The notes below the pieces were generated by a model. That model was not told the DNA's origin. It was given only the letters and a program-made list of their open reading frames with translations, and did no database searches. DNA of 64,000 nucleotides from Alphaproteobacteria bacterium (GTDB lineage Bacteria > Pseudomonadota > Alphaproteobacteria > Rhodobacterales > Rhodobacteraceae): the NCBI GenBank assembly GCA_030424865.1, contig JAUHVR010000017.1, forward strand, positions 1 through 64,000, given 5' to 3'. Shown here in pieces: positions 8,449 to 18,246 of this stretch (position 1 is the stretch's first letter; every line of letters begins with the position of its first letter). The position numbers and the translations under genes are program-made.

Positions 8449-9176
8449 GGTCGCCGCCCGTTGCCGTGCACGACGATGATCGAGAAGTAGGGTGTTACCT
8501 TGTCCTCGGCCTCGGACAGTTTCTGCACTGTCTGCTTGGGCATCGAGGCGAACTCGACCAGCCAGGCCGCGTCATATTTTCCGGCGGTACGCAGCGCACG
8601 ACGGACCTTGTCGATGTTGCGCCCGATCTTCATCACCACGATGGCATCGCTGCGTGCCATGTTCTGCGCCAGATCCTCCTCGGACAGGGTGCCCATCAGC
8701 ACGGTCAGGATGTCGTCACCCCAGGTGATCGGCTGGCCGGTTGCGGTCCAGGCGGCGGACATGCCGGTTGTCGCTGGCACCACCTGCACCGGCACGTCGT
8801 CCTTGAGCCGTGTGTAAAGATGCATGAACGAGCCATAGAAGAAGGGATCGCCTTCACAAAGCACCACGACGTCTTCGCCTGCCTCGGCCAGCTTGCGCAG
8901 ATGCGCCACGCAGTCGGCGTAAAAGGCCGAGAGGATTTCGTTGTAGCGCGGGTCGGACAGCGGAATTTCCGTGGTGACCGGATATTCCATTGCAAATTCA
9001 ATGGCCTCAGGGTGCAGCATCCCGTCAACCAGTGTCCGGGCTTGCCCCTTGCGGCCGGCCTTGCGGAAGAATGCGATATGCTTGGCGTTGCGCACCAGAC
9101 GGTCGGCGCGGACGCTCATTAGGTCCTGATCGCCGGGGCCGAGGCCAACGCCGTGGATTGTTCCCGCGCCGCTCAT
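8445..9176 (-). CDS. cobI: Precorrin-2 C20-methyltransferase CobI
   Basis: It methylates C-20 of precorrin-2 to give precorrin-3A. The 243-residue product has TIHGVGLGPGDQDLMSVRADR at the N-terminus and LCEGDPFFYGSFMHLYTRL and PATTGMSAAWTATGQPITWGDD, all typical of CobI/CbiL. The ATG at 9176 overlaps the cobH stop (ATGA). The frame is open further upstream, but that segment lies over cobH and shows no homology, so it is not part of the gene. Confidence 0.95.
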   Translation of the reverse strand: MSGAGTIHGVGLGPGDQDLMSVRADRLVRNAKHIAFFRKAGRKGQARTLVDGMLHPEAIEFAMEYPVTTEIPLSDPRYNEILSAFYADCVAHLRKLAEAGEDVVVLCEGDPFFYGSFMHLYTRLKDDVPVQVVPATTGMSAAWTATGQPITWGDDILTVLMGTLSEEDLAQNMARSDAIVVMKIGRNIDKVRRALRTAGKYDAAWLVEFASMPKQTVQKLSEAEDKVTPYFSIIVVHGNGRRP

Positions 9177-9802
9177 TCCGCGCGGCTCGCGATGGCGTTG
9201 ATGGCCGCGACGGTGATCGCGCTGCCGCCAAGACGGCCCTCGACGATGCAGCAGGGCACCGGTTGATCCGCCCAAAGCGCATCCTTGCTTTCGCGCGCGC
9301 CGACAAAGCCCACGGGGCAACCGATGATCGCGGCGGGGCGTGGGCAGTCGGGGTCTTCGAGCATGTTCAGCAGGTGAAAGAGCGCCGTTGGCGCGTTGCC
9401 GATGGCGACCAGGGCACCTTCAAGCTGCGGCCGCCACAGTTCCAGCGCGGCGGCAGACCGCGTGTTGCCCATCTCGGCGGCCAATTCGCGGACTCCGTCA
9501 TTGTGCAGGGTACAGACCACCTGATTGTCGGCAGGCAGGCGCGGGCGGGTCACACCTTCGCTGACCATGCGTGCGTCACAGAGGATCGGCGCGCCGCCTT
9601 CGAGCGCTGCACGGGCGGCCTGCGCAAAGCCGGGCGAAAAGCGCACGAACTCTTCCAGCCCGACCATGCCGGCGGCGTGGATCATGCGGACGGCAATCTG
9701 CTCTTCGTCCTTGTCAAACCGCGCCAGATCGGCCTCGGCCCGGATGGTGGCAAAGCTTTCGGCATAGATCGCCGCGCCGTCTTTTTCGTATTCGTAGGGC
9801 AT
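9173..9802 (-). CDS. cobH: Precorrin-8X methylmutase CobH
   Basis: CobH moves the methyl group from C-11 to C-12, turning precorrin-8X into hydrogenobyrinic acid. The 209-residue protein has the conserved RMIHAAGMVGLEEFVRFSPG segment, whose His is the catalytic acid in the known CobH structure, then GAPILCDARMVSEGVTR, IGNAPTALFHLLNM and IIGCPVGFVGARESKDAL. Its ATG overlaps the cobG stop by one base (TGATG), and its stop overlaps cobI by 4 nt. Confidence 0.96.
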   Translation of the reverse strand: MPYEYEKDGAAIYAESFATIRAEADLARFDKDEEQIAVRMIHAAGMVGLEEFVRFSPGFAQAARAALEGGAPILCDARMVSEGVTRPRLPADNQVVCTLHNDGVRELAAEMGNTRSAAALELWRPQLEGALVAIGNAPTALFHLLNMLEDPDCPRPAAIIGCPVGFVGARESKDALWADQPVPCCIVEGRLGGSAITVAAINAIASRAE

Positions 9803-10956
9803 CAGGTCAGGTCTTTGATCGTGGTCAGGGTTTCGGGTCTCAGGCCGCGCGTTTGGGGCTCATCCCATGGCGCGCCGTTGCGGACAAGGTCAAAGCGGCC
9901 ATAACGGCCGACCAGCGTCAGGTCCGCCGCGCGCGGCAGGGCGCAGCCTTTGGCACAGCCCGAGACGTGCAGCGCGGTGCCGTCGGGCAAAGAGCGCGCC
10001 AGGCGCGCCGCCAGGGCCTGGGTTTCGGCCTGCGCCTGTGGGCAGAATGGCGCGCCGGGGCAGGCCTGCGCGCGCATGCGCGGGTCGCCGGGCGCGGTGA
10101 CAAAAGCCTTTGACGTGAACGGCTTGTCGGCAAAAGCTTTCAATCGGCGACCGGTCAAAAGGCGCAGGCTTTGGACCGCGCTTTCTGCCACCAAGGCGCG
10201 CAGGTCCGCTGTTTGCATGCGTCCAAACGGAACGCCAAGCACAGCCCCGCCCGCCGCAGGACCGGGCACAACGCCCGCGCCGCCGGGGCGAGGTGCGGCG
10301 GATTGCCAATCGGTTGGCAGCGGCACGTTTTTCAAGTGGCGCGCCATGCGGCCCGCCTGCCGACCGCCGGAAGTGACGAACCACGTGGCGAGCTCGGACA
10401 AACGCGCCATCGCGGTCTCTTCGGTGACTGGGACACCCTGATGCGCGCCATCCGCCCGCAGGATCAAGCCGCCGGTTGTGTCCAGTTCGAACCGGAAATC
10501 GGCAGAGCCATCGCGCAGCTGCGCGGTGGCACTGGTGTCCATTGCAAATCCCATTTTCTCGGGCAGGTCCGGCAAAAGGGGCAGGGTTGTGAGCAGGCGC
10601 TCATAAAGCCGGTCTGTCAGGTCATGCGCCTGCCAGTCAGCGGGCATCAGGATGTTGCGGTGGCCTTCGACGGCGGGGTCGGCGTCGATCACGCCCAGCC
10701 TGTCGAGCGCGGCCAGCAACGCCGGGTGGTCCGCCTCGGTCACGCCCCGGATCTGCAGGTTCGCGCGCGAGGTCAGATCGAGCATCCCGCTGCCGTAGCG
10801 ATCCGCCAGATCACAAAGCGCCAGTACCTGGTCAGCGTGGAGTTCGGCCTTGAAGGGCCGCACGCGCACCACCAGCCCGTCGCCCGACATCATCGGGCGA
10901 TGCGCGCCGGGGCACCAGCCCTTGACCTCGGGCGCTATCCCCTGTGGCGCGGTCAT
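9802..10956 (-). CDS. cobG: Precorrin-3B synthase CobG
   Basis: CobG is the oxygen-using monooxygenase that hydroxylates C-20 of precorrin-3A and forms the gamma-lactone. The 384-residue protein has two ferredoxin-like half-domains of the sulfite/nitrite reductase type and the [4Fe-4S] cysteine pattern in its C-terminal third ([15 protein letters not shown] and [20 protein letters not shown]), but there is no siroheme-reductase-size C-terminus. Some related Rhodobacter species use CobZ instead, so the presence of CobG defines the variant used here. It starts at 10956, overlapping cobN by 4 nt. Confidence 0.95.
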   Translation of the reverse strand: MTAPQGIAPEVKGWCPGAHRPMMSGDGLVVRVRPFKAELHADQVLALCDLADRYGSGMLDLTSRANLQIRGVTEADHPALLAALDRLGVIDADPAVEGHRNILMPADWQAHDLTDRLYERLLTTLPLLPDLPEKMGFAMDTSATAQLRDGSADFRFELDTTGGLILRADGAHQGVPVTEETAMARLSELATWFVTSGGRQAGRMARHLKNVPLPTDWQSAAPRPGGAGVVPGPAAGGAVLGVPFGRMQTADLRALVAESAVQSLRLLTGRRLKAFADKPFTSKAFVTAPGDPRMRAQACPGAPFCPQAQAETQALAARLARSLPDGTALHVSGCAKGCALPRAADLTLVGRYGRFDLVRNGAPWDEPQTRGLRPETLTTIKDLT

Positions 10957-13900
10957 GCCTGTGCCTCAAACGCGGCGCGGATCGAATTGCGGCGGGTCCG
11001 CCAGAGGCCCGCCTCCAGCAGCGCGGCAAAGCGGTCGCGCATGGCGGCCAGCGCCTCGGGGTTGGCGTCTTGCATAAAGGCCTCGACCTCTGGGTCACCC
11101 AAGGTGGCTTCGTGGTAGAGGTCAAAGAGATGCGGCGCGACGGCCCCTGCCAGATTGGCAAAGGCGGCCATGTGTTCCAGCGTGGCGGCAATCTCGGCGG
11201 CACCCCGGAAGCCATGTGCCTGCATCCCCGCAATCCACGCCGGGTTGGCGGCGCGGGCCTGAACGACGCGGGCAATCTCTTCGTTCAGAGCGCGGGCGCG
11301 GGGCTGCGAAGGGTTGGTGCTGTCGAGGTGATACAGCGCGGCGCGGCCACCGGTGATCGATTGTGCGGCTGCAAAGCCGGCCTCATGGGCGGCATAGTCG
11401 GCGGCCAGCAAGAGGTCGGTTTCCGGCAGGTCCTGCAGGTGCACAAAGCTGTCGGCCTGCGCGACGCGGTCACGGATGCCCGCGGCGTCACGCGTGGCGT
11501 GATCGCCGTCCAGCGCCCAGGACGAAGCATTCAGCCAGGCCTGCCCGGCCTGCGCGCGGCCCTCGCTATAATCTTCGGCCGCGTGCCCCATGCCCAGACC
11601 AAAGCTGCCCGGTGCCGGGCCGTAGACGCGCGCGGTCACGACGCGACCGGCATAGGGGTTCCAGTCCGGCGCTTCGTCCCGTGCCGCGAGGGCCCGGATC
11701 GCCTGGGCGTAAAGTGCTGACAAGGTTGGAAAAACATCGCGGAAAAGGCCCGAGACCCGAAGCGTCACGTCAATGCGCGGGCGGTCAAGCTCGGCCACGG
11801 GCAGAACCTCGATGCCTGACACGCGTTCAGACCCCTTGTCCCAGATCGGACGGACCCCAAGCAGATGCAGGGCCATGGCAAATTCCTCGCCCGCCGTTCG
11901 CATGGTGGCCGAGCCCCAAAGGTCGACGATCAGTCCCTTTGGCCAGTCACCTTCGTCCTGCAGGTGACGGCGGACCAGTTCTTCGGCCAGTTTCACGCCT
12001 TGGGCGTAAGCAGCGCGGGTGGGCACAGAGCGGGGATCGGTGGTGAAGATGTTGCGGCCGGTGGGCAGCACATCGGTACGCCCCCGGTAGGGCGAGCCTG
12101 AGGGTCCGGCCTCGATCCGTTTGCCATCGAGCGCGTCCAGCAGCGATTGCCGTTCGCGGGATGTGCTGGCGGCGGTGTCAAAGCCCGAGGGGGCGGCGTC
12201 GCGGCCCCAGACATGCAGCCCCTCGCCGAACTGGCTTTCCTTGATGTCGCAGACAAAGCGGTCGATGCGGGTGATCGCCTCGGCGGTGCTGGTGGCGCGG
12301 TTCAGGCCCAGGTCGTCCTCGACCCCCAGCGATTGCGCCTCCGACCGGATGTCGCCTTGCAGCCGGTCGCGGCGGCGCGGGTCCAGCCCGTCGGCGTTGG
12401 AGAACTCATCCAACAGTGCTTCGAGACGCGACAGCCGGTCGGGCGTGCCGGTCTCGCGCAGCGGCGGCGGGATGTGGCCCAGCGTGACGGCCCCGATGCG
12501 GCGCTTGGCTTGTGCGGCCTCGCCCGGGTCGTTCACGATGAACGGGTAGATCACCGGCAGGCTGCCGGTCAGAACCTCGGGCCAGCAGGCGCGCGACAGG
12601 GCGACGGATTTGCCCGGCAACCATTCCAGCGTGCCATGTGCCCCGATGTGGATCAGCGCATCAGACTGGCTTTGCAGCCAGAGGTAGAAGGCCACGTAGG
12701 CGTGGCGCGGGGTGCGGCTGAGGTCGTGATAGTCATCGTCACGGGCTTGCATTTGGCCGCGCTCTGGTTGCAGGGCCAGTGTGGCCTTGCCCAGAGGGAC
12801 GGCCGCGAAATGGAAGGCGCCGTCCTGCGCCTCGGGGTCATCCTCGGGGGCGCCCCAGGCGGTGTGCAGGTCGTCCTGCAGGCTTTGGGGCAGCTGCGAC
12901 AGCGCAGCCTTGTAGGCCGAGATCGGCCAGGCGGTGCTGCGGGCCAGCAGGGCGGGTTCCAGCGCGGGCAGGTCCTGCGGGATGTCATAGCCCGCGTCAC
13001 GCAGATCGCCCAGAATCGCGCGGGCCGAGGCCGGGGCATCCAGTCCCACCGCATGGCCCATGTTCCAGTCCTTGCCTGGATAGGTCGACAGGACCAGCGC
13101 GGGGCGACGGGTCTGTGCCGGGGTTTGGGCGAGGGTGAGCCAACCGTGGACGCGGTCGGCAATGGCCTCGATCCGGTCAGGCAAAGCGCGATGTGCAAAG
13201 CGTGCGAATTGCAGGTGCGGGTCGCGGGGTTGGGGCTCCTTGAACGAGGCGACGCCACCCATCAGGCGGCCGTCCACCTCGGGCAGGACCACATGCATGG
13301 CCAGATCGGCGGGCGAGAGACCCCTGTCGGACTCTTCCCAGGCCTGGTGTGTCGAAGTTGCCAGCGCGACCTGAAAGACCGGAACCTGACCTGCGTCGAG
13401 CGGCGACGTACCGGTTGCGCCCTTGCCGCTGAAGGCGGTGGCGTTGATGATCGCCCTTGGGGCGAGATGCTTGGTTTGGCGGCGCAGCCAGCCCGCAACC
13501 TCGGGGGCCTTGAGGGTTGGCGCAAAGAGGGCGGTGACCGCATAGCCCCGGGCCTCGAAGCTGCGATAGAGCGCCTCGACGGGGGCCAGGTCTGCCGCGA
13601 CCAGGTAAGAGCGGTAGAAGGTGATCAGCAGGCGTGGCCGGGTTTCGGCCAGGTCCAGCAGGGGGCAGCAGACCCCGTGGTCGGGGTGCCAGGCGCCCAC
13701 CGTAGGCAGGGATTTCGCGCCTCGGACGGGGCCCGCATAAAGCCCGGCGGCCAGGGCCATCTGGGCCAGCGCGGCCTGCGCCGCAACCGCGCCGCCGGTG
13801 TCGCAGAGATGGGCAAGCCGGCGCAGGGTCGAGACGGGCAGGGTGGAACAGGCGTCAAGACGGGTGTCTTCGCGCCCGTCGGCGGGCAAGACGGCCAGGG

Positions 13901-14234
13901 CGATGCCCTTGGACTGAGCGAGGGCCAGCACCTGTTGCAGACCGTAGGACCAATAAGGCACCCCGCCGATCAGGCGGATCAGGATGCCTTTGGCCCCGGC
14001 CAATGTCTGTTCGACGTAGGTGTCGACCGAAAGCGGATGTTTCAACGCCGTCAGATTTGCGAGCCGCAGGGAGGGCATGCCCTCGGCGCCGCCGCCGCGC
14101 CGCCAGCCCTCGGCAAAGGCGCCGAGGTCACTGTCGGAGAATGACAGCACCACCAGATCCGCAGGGCTTTGGCCCAGGTCGGTCGGGGTCTCTGTCTCGT
14201 CGAGCCCGTGGCTTTCGCGGAAGATGACATGCAT
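10953..14234 (-). CDS. cobN: Aerobic cobaltochelatase subunit CobN
   Basis: CobN is the large substrate-binding subunit of the ATP-dependent CobNST chelatase, which inserts cobalt into hydrogenobyrinic acid a,c-diamide. The 1093-residue protein has the family hallmarks [78 protein letters not shown] and a C-terminal [20 protein letters not shown]. It is at the short end of the usual CobN range. The partner genes cobS and cobT are not in the window. The start at 14234 has only a weak ribosome site and lies 40 bp after the cobW stop, a space filled by a small palindrome. Confidence 0.95.
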   Translation of the reverse strand: MHVIFRESHGLDETETPTDLGQSPADLVVLSFSDSDLGAFAEGWRRGGGAEGMPSLRLANLTALKHPLSVDTYVEQTLAGAKGILIRLIGGVPYWSYGLQQVLALAQSKGIALAVLPADGREDTRLDACSTLPVSTLRRLAHLCDTGGAVAAQAALAQMALAAGLYAGPVRGAKSLPTVGAWHPDHGVCCPLLDLAETRPRLLITFYRSYLVAADLAPVEALYRSFEARGYAVTALFAPTLKAPEVAGWLRRQTKHLAPRAIINATAFSGKGATGTSPLDAGQVPVFQVALATSTHQAWEESDRGLSPADLAMHVVLPEVDGRLMGGVASFKEPQPRDPHLQFARFAHRALPDRIEAIADRVHGWLTLAQTPAQTRRPALVLSTYPGKDWNMGHAVGLDAPASARAILGDLRDAGYDIPQDLPALEPALLARSTAWPISAYKAALSQLPQSLQDDLHTAWGAPEDDPEAQDGAFHFAAVPLGKATLALQPERGQMQARDDDYHDLSRTPRHAYVAFYLWLQSQSDALIHIGAHGTLEWLPGKSVALSRACWPEVLTGSLPVIYPFIVNDPGEAAQAKRRIGAVTLGHIPPPLRETGTPDRLSRLEALLDEFSNADGLDPRRRDRLQGDIRSEAQSLGVEDDLGLNRATSTAEAITRIDRFVCDIKESQFGEGLHVWGRDAAPSGFDTAASTSRERQSLLDALDGKRIEAGPSGSPYRGRTDVLPTGRNIFTTDPRSVPTRAAYAQGVKLAEELVRRHLQDEGDWPKGLIVDLWGSATMRTAGEEFAMALHLLGVRPIWDKGSERVSGIEVLPVAELDRPRIDVTLRVSGLFRDVFPTLSALYAQAIRALAARDEAPDWNPYAGRVVTARVYGPAPGSFGLGMGHAAEDYSEGRAQAGQAWLNASSWALDGDHATRDAAGIRDRVAQADSFVHLQDLPETDLLLAADYAAHEAGFAAAQSITGGRAALYHLDSTNPSQPRARALNEEIARVVQARAANPAWIAGMQAHGFRGAAEIAATLEHMAAFANLAGAVAPHLFDLYHEATLGDPEVEAFMQDANPEALAAMRDRFAALLEAGLWRTRRNSIRAAFEAQA

Positions 14235-14249
14235 GGCGGTCTGTCGTGC

Positions 14250-14271
14250 GGCGGGGTAAACCCCGCCCTAC
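14250..14271. repeat. Small dispersed palindrome, copy 1 (between cobW and cobN)
   Basis: Arms ggcgggg (14250-14256) and ccccgcc (14261-14267) with a 4-nt centre, followed by ctac. Further copies with the same ggcgggg-N-ccccgccctac layout occur at 30483-30504 and 42061-42083. Here it fills the cobW-cobN gap and could act as an RNA hairpin between the two messages. Confidence 0.75.
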
Positions 14272-14274
14272 GTG

Positions 14275-15330
14275 TTACTCTGCAGCGATGGGCTCGGCGC
14301 CCAGAACGGCGCGGATGTCGGCGGGTTTGATGTCGTCGTGTTCCGCGATGACCACGAGGCGGCCCTGGCGGGGTTCTTCGGCGCTCCAGGGCCGGTCGAA
14401 CTGATGACGGACGCGGGCGCCCACGGCCTGCACCAGCAGGCGCATGGGCTTGCCCGCGACACTGGCATAGCCCTTGACCCGCAGGATGTTGTTCTGGTTT
14501 GCCAGCGTTTCGATGGCGGTGACCAGTTGCGCGGGATCGGCAATTTCGGGGATGTCGACGACGATGCTGTCGAAATCCTCGTGGTCGTGATCATGCGGAT
14601 GGTCGTGGTGGCTGGGACGCGCGTCCATGTCGTCTTCGGCGGCCGCCTCGAGCCCGAGGATGACGCGCGGGTCGACGATGCCTTCGGCGACCTCGACCAC
14701 GGGCAGGGGACGCGGGGCTTCGGCGGCGATGATTGCCTTTGCCTTGGCAACGCCTTCGGCCCCCGCCAGGTCAGGCTTGGTCAGCAGAATGATGTCGGCG
14801 CAGGAAATCTGGTCTTCGAAAACCTCGGACAGTGGCGTTTCGTGATCGAGCGAGTCGTCGGCCTCGCGCTGAGCATCGACGGCGGCCACGTCCGGGGCAA
14901 AGCGGCCGGCGGCGACGGCTTCGGCATCCGCCAGCGCAATCACGCCGTCCACGGTGATCCTGGAGCGGATATCGGGCCAGTCAAAGGCCTTGAGCAGAGG
15001 TTTGGGTAGGGCCAGACCGCTGGTCTCGATCAGGATATGTTCGGGGCGCGGGTCGAGCGCCATGAGCGCCTCGATGGTTGGGATGAAATCATCGGCCACG
15101 GTGCAGCAGATGCAGCCATTGGCCAGTTCCATGATGTTTTCCGCCGGACAATCCGGGATCGCGCAGCTTTTCAGGATGTCTCCGTCGACGCCCACGTCGC
15201 CGAATTCGTTCACCACGACGGCAAGGCGCTTGCCACCCGGGTTCTGCATCAGGTGGCTGATCAGCGTGGTCTTTCCCGAGCCCAGAAAGCCGGTGATCAC
15301 GGTGACGGGCAGTTTGGCAAGATCGGTCAT
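14275..15330 (-). CDS. cobW: CobW-type metal-binding GTPase
   Basis: This is a G3E-family P-loop GTPase of 351 residues: Walker A in ITGFLGSGKTTLISHL, the CxCC metal site in NGCICCTVADDF (about residue 73), LLTKPDL as the base-recognition motif, and a histidine-rich linker (SHHDHPHDHDHED, about residue 240) before the C-terminal CobW domain. In Pseudomonas denitrificans cobW is needed for cobalamin, and a role in cobalt delivery to the CobNST chelatase is the favoured view. The position directly before cobN fits. The start at 15330 overlaps the DUF1636 gene by 4 nt. Confidence 0.95.
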   Translation of the reverse strand: MTDLAKLPVTVITGFLGSGKTTLISHLMQNPGGKRLAVVVNEFGDVGVDGDILKSCAIPDCPAENIMELANGCICCTVADDFIPTIEALMALDPRPEHILIETSGLALPKPLLKAFDWPDIRSRITVDGVIALADAEAVAAGRFAPDVAAVDAQREADDSLDHETPLSEVFEDQISCADIILLTKPDLAGAEGVAKAKAIIAAEAPRPLPVVEVAEGIVDPRVILGLEAAAEDDMDARPSHHDHPHDHDHEDFDSIVVDIPEIADPAQLVTAIETLANQNNILRVKGYASVAGKPMRLLVQAVGARVRHQFDRPWSAEEPRQGRLVVIAEHDDIKPADIRAVLGAEPIAAE

Positions 15331-15719
15331 TCGGCGGCCTCTTTGGCGGGAGTTTGAGGTGGGATACGGGCGACGCAATTGCGTTTGAAGTGTTCGGGGC
15401 GTTCGCGCCAGGGGATCACCCCGTCGCTGGTGGCGTGATAGCGCGCGATGCCGTCAGTGATCACGTCCGGATGCGACACTTCATGGACGTTCCCGTAGAC
15501 ATAGGTCCAGCGGTCAGGCCCCCCGCGCAAAGCAAAGGTGCAGCCGTGGTCGCAGTTCTGCAGGCATTCGACGGCGGTCAGGGTGACGCCGCCGGGAAGG
15601 TCGGCGGCATTCAGCGCGTCGAACAGTTGTTCGCCGGGCCGGCGGGCGTCGTCGGGCATTTCTTGCCCGCGGCGGCATTTGACGCAGACCAAGACTTCGG
15701 TCGGGGGCAGGTCGCTCAT
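15327..15719 (-). CDS. DUF1636 (2Fe-2S ferredoxin-like) metal-binding protein
   Basis: This 130-residue protein is of the DUF1636 family, often found beside cobW/cobN in alphaproteobacteria. It has two cysteine pairs spaced as in thioredoxin-like [2Fe-2S] ferredoxins: VCVKCRRG (about residues 12-15) and ECLQNCDHGCTFAL (about residues 51-60), then RWTYVYGNV and a further Cys near the C-terminus. The biochemical role is unknown; metal or Fe-S binding in cobalt handling is an inference. It is the first gene after the second riboswitch and so leads the long cobW-cobN-cobG-cobH-cobI-cobJ unit. The ATG at 15719 is the only good start. Confidence 0.85.
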   Translation of the reverse strand: MSDLPPTEVLVCVKCRRGQEMPDDARRPGEQLFDALNAADLPGGVTLTAVECLQNCDHGCTFALRGGPDRWTYVYGNVHEVSHPDVITDGIARYHATSDGVIPWRERPEHFKRNCVARIPPQTPAKEAAE

Positions 15720-15823
15720 CGGTCAGCCTCTGGCTGGGACGGGGCAAAGGCGGGGCCCGGGCGCAGCGCCCTTTTGTGGCCCGACCCCGGAACACCCCGT
15801 CCGGTTTCGTGTCATCTCGGGTT

Positions 15824-16016
15824 GGCAGGTCTCCCGGCTTCGCAGATTTCGGCCCTGTCCGGCCACTGGATGTCCCGCCTTCCCGGCCTAGGTTTCGGCC
15901 AGTGGCATCTGGGCACCCTCTCTGCGTCACGGTCGCGGGGGCGGCTGTGCCTGACCGGTTCGCCTTGTGGGCGGACCCGGCTGCACATTCCCTTTTCACC
16001 TGTTGACACAGGCACC
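15824..16016 (-). promoter_or_regulatory. Cobalamin riboswitch 2 (controls DUF1636-cobW-cobN... operon)
   Basis: On the minus strand the aptamer elements follow in order: GGTGCC (16016-16011), GGTGAAAAGGGAA, CCCGCGACCGTGACG, GATGCCACTGGCC, CCGGGAAGGCGGG and the B12 box AAGCCGGGAGACCTGCC ending at 15824. It has a longer variable arm than riboswitch 1. It ends 104 nt before the DUF1636 start. The divergent cobO starts at 16070, so the 53 bp beyond the aptamer must hold both promoters. Confidence 0.96.
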
Positions 16017-16069
16017 AACTCATCCGCAGATGCGCCACGCACCGCGCAATGTCAAGCACGAGGACGGCC

Positions 16070-16681
16070 ATGACCGACGATCAGAACACCCGCCACGCCG
16101 AGAAGATGAAAAAGATCAAGGCGGCGCGGGACAAGATGATGGAAACAAAGACCGAAGAGAAGGGTCTGATCATCGTCCACACCGGGGCCGGCAAGGGCAA
16201 ATCCTCGAGCGGGTTCGGGATGATCATGCGGTGCATCGCACATGGAATGCCCTGCGCTGTGGTGCAGTTCATCAAGGGAACCTGGATCACCGGTGAGGCG
16301 GAACTGCTGCGCGGGAAATTCTCGGACGAGTGCCGGTTTTTTGTGTCGGGTGAGGGATTTACCTGGGAAACGCAGGATCGCGAGCGTGACATCGCGGCGG
16401 CGCGGAACGGGTGGGAGATCGCCAAGGCACAGATCCTGGACCCCGAGGTGCAGTTCGTGTTGCTGGACGAGATCAATATCGCGCTGCGGTATGATTACCT
16501 GGACATCGACGAGGTGGTCGATTTCCTGCTGACGCAAAAGCCCGCGATGACACATGTCTGCCTGACGGGGCGCAACGCCAAGCCCGAGTTGATCGAGGCG
16601 GCTGATCTGGTCACCGAGATGACCTTGCTCAAGCATCCTTTCCGGGAAGGTGTGAAAGCGCAGAAAGGGGTCGAATTTTGA
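16070..16681 (+). CDS. cobO: Cob(I)yrinic acid a,c-diamide adenosyltransferase CobO
   Basis: A CobO/BtuR/CobA-type enzyme that attaches the 5'-deoxyadenosyl group from ATP to cob(I)yrinic acid a,c-diamide. The 203-residue protein has the P-loop [16 protein letters not shown] (about residues 36-51), [24 protein letters not shown] and [24 protein letters not shown] choose the ATG at 16070 because GAGGAC lies 7 nt upstream; an in-frame ATG at 16049 has no ribosome site. It is divergent from the riboswitch-led minus operon and lies upstream of cobQ with a palindrome array between. Confidence 0.95.
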   Translation: MTDDQNTRHAEKMKKIKAARDKMMETKTEEKGLIIVHTGAGKGKSSSGFGMIMRCIAHGMPCAVVQFIKGTWITGEAELLRGKFSDECRFFVSGEGFTWETQDRERDIAAARNGWEIAKAQILDPEVQFVLLDEINIALRYDYLDIDEVVDFLLTQKPAMTHVCLTGRNAKPELIEAADLVTEMTLLKHPFREGVKAQKGVEF

Positions 16682-16688
16682 ACGGGGG

Positions 16689-16782
16689 CCAAATTCCTGC
16701 AAGGAATTTGGGGCGGAAACCGACACGGTTTCCGGGTCGAAAACGTTTTTCGTTTTCGGTCCGAAGTCCGTGTCGGACTTCG
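16689..16782. repeat. Array of four different palindromes with exact 24-bp spacing
   Basis: Between cobO and cobQ lie four consecutive palindromes of unrelated sequence: 16689-16711 (arms ccaaattcc), 16715-16733 (ggaaaccg), 16738-16758 (cgaaaacg) and 16762-16782 (cgaagtccg). Their centres fall at 16700, 16724, 16748 and 16772, exactly 24 bp apart. The joints are short G-rich strings. There is no T-run after any of them, so a simple terminator is unlikely. Read on the minus strand, they give an open 8-residue periodic peptide pattern (P-x5-F-G/D), a by-product of the period. Confidence 0.9.
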
Positions 16783-16796
16783 GGTCCGGGGGTGCC

Positions 16797-18245
16797 ATGT
16801 CGCGCGCGGTAATGTTGCAGGGCACGGGCTCGAACGTGGGCAAGTCGATGCTTGTCGCCGGTCTCTGCCGCGCGGCCCGGCGGCGCGGGTTGAGCGTGGC
16901 CCCGTTCAAGCCCCAGAACATGTCGAACAATGCCGCCGTGACCGAAGATGGCGGCGAAATCGGCCGCGCCCAGGCCTTGCAGGCGCGGGCCTGTGGGCTG
17001 GCGCCGCATACGGATATGAACCCGGTGCTGTTGAAGCCCGAAACGGATGTCGGCGCGCAGGTGGTGGTGCAGGGCAAGCGTCTGACCACGGCCAAGGCGC
17101 GGGACTATGCGCGGCTGAAACCCGCATTGATGGGCGCGGTTCTGGACAGCTTTGAACGGTTGAAGGCCAGACACGATCTGGTGATCGTCGAAGGTGCCGG
17201 CAGTCCGGCCGAGGTCAACCTGAGGGCCGGGGACATCGCGAACATGGGCTTTGCCGAGGCTGCGGACGTCCCGGTTGTCTTGTGCGGGGACATCGACCGT
17301 GGTGGCGTGATTGCCCAGGTCGTGGGCACCCAGGCGGTGATCTGCCCAAAGGACGCAAAGCGCGTCAAAGGGTTTCTGATCAACAAGTTTCGCGGCGACC
17401 CGTCGCTTTTTGACGAAGGCTATGCTTTGATCGAGCAGCACACCGGATGGCCAGGGTTCGGCGTCGCCCCGTGGTTTCCCGACGCCTGGAAGCTGCCGGC
17501 GGAAGACGCATTGGACATCGGTCACGGACCCTCGACCGGCAGCTTCCACGTGGTCTGCCTGCGTCTGTCGCGCATTGCAAACTTCGACGATTTAGACCCA
17601 CTGTCGCAGGAACCCGGTCTGCGTGTCACCATGCTGAACGCCGGTGAGGCGCTGCCAGCCGATGCCGACCTGGTGATCATTCCGGGGTCCAAGTCGACGC
17701 GCGGCGACCTGGCGTTCTTGCGGGCGCAAGGATGGGATATCGACCTTTTGGCTCATCATCGGCGCGGCGGGCGGATCCTGGGTATCTGCGGCGGCTACCA
17801 GATGCTGGGCCACAGTGTCAGCGATCCGGAGGGCATCGAGGGTCCGGCCGGGGACACGCCCGGATTGGGGTTGCTGGATGTGACAACCGTGATGACCGGC
17901 GATAAGCGGTTGACCCAGGTGCGCGCAACGCATGTCCCCTCTGGCCTCGGGTTTGACGGGTACGAGATCCACATCGGCCGTACCACCGGTCCGGACTGTG
18001 CACGACCCTTTGCGCAGGTGTCAGGTGTGGCGGATGGGGCCATCTCGGCCGATGGTCGCGTTGCAGGCAGCTATCTGCACGGCATGTTCGCCGACGATGG
18101 GTTTCGCGCCGCCTGGCTGTCCGACATGGGGGCGACGCCTTCGGGAGCAAGCTATGGCGATGCGGTGGACGCAACGTTGGACGCGCTGGCTGATCACCTT
18201 GAGGCGTCGCTGGACGTCGACGGCATTCTGGGCGTGGCGGGCTGA
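16797..18245 (+). CDS. cobQ: Cobyric acid synthase CobQ
   Basis: CobQ amidates the b, d, e and g side chains of adenosylcobyrinic acid a,c-diamide with glutamine and ATP. The 482-residue protein has the nucleotide motif [20 protein letters not shown], the [10 protein letters not shown] motif, [15 protein letters not shown], and a class I amidotransferase domain with the nucleophile Cys in [12 protein letters not shown] and a His in [10 protein letters not shown]. The ATG at 16797 has GGGGGT just upstream; a GTG at 16770 in frame lies inside the fourth palindrome and is less likely. It ends 1 bp from the convergent cobC stop. Confidence 0.96.
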   Translation: MSRAVMLQGTGSNVGKSMLVAGLCRAARRRGLSVAPFKPQNMSNNAAVTEDGGEIGRAQALQARACGLAPHTDMNPVLLKPETDVGAQVVVQGKRLTTAKARDYARLKPALMGAVLDSFERLKARHDLVIVEGAGSPAEVNLRAGDIANMGFAEAADVPVVLCGDIDRGGVIAQVVGTQAVICPKDAKRVKGFLINKFRGDPSLFDEGYALIEQHTGWPGFGVAPWFPDAWKLPAEDALDIGHGPSTGSFHVVCLRLSRIANFDDLDPLSQEPGLRVTMLNAGEALPADADLVIIPGSKSTRGDLAFLRAQGWDIDLLAHHRRGGRILGICGGYQMLGHSVSDPEGIEGPAGDTPGLGLLDVTTVMTGDKRLTQVRATHVPSGLGFDGYEIHIGRTTGPDCARPFAQVSGVADGAISADGRVAGSYLHGMFADDGFRAAWLSDMGATPSGASYGDAVDATLDALADHLEASLDVDGILGVAG

Positions 18246-18246
18246 C

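Noticed and set aside
12147-14144. A 665-codon open frame antisense to cobN
   Set aside because: It mirrors the codon bias of cobN on the other strand, has low-complexity Arg/Gly/Gln-rich translation, no ribosome site and no recognisable domain. CobN is certain.
16682-16796. CRISPR-like repeat array between cobO and cobQ
   Set aside because: The units share spacing and symmetry but not sequence, and there are no spacers or cas genes.
16052-17095. Minus-strand open frame crossing cobO, the palindrome array and cobQ
   Set aside because: Its 8-residue periodic stretch is produced by the 24-bp spacing of the palindromes; the rest is antisense to two certain genes.
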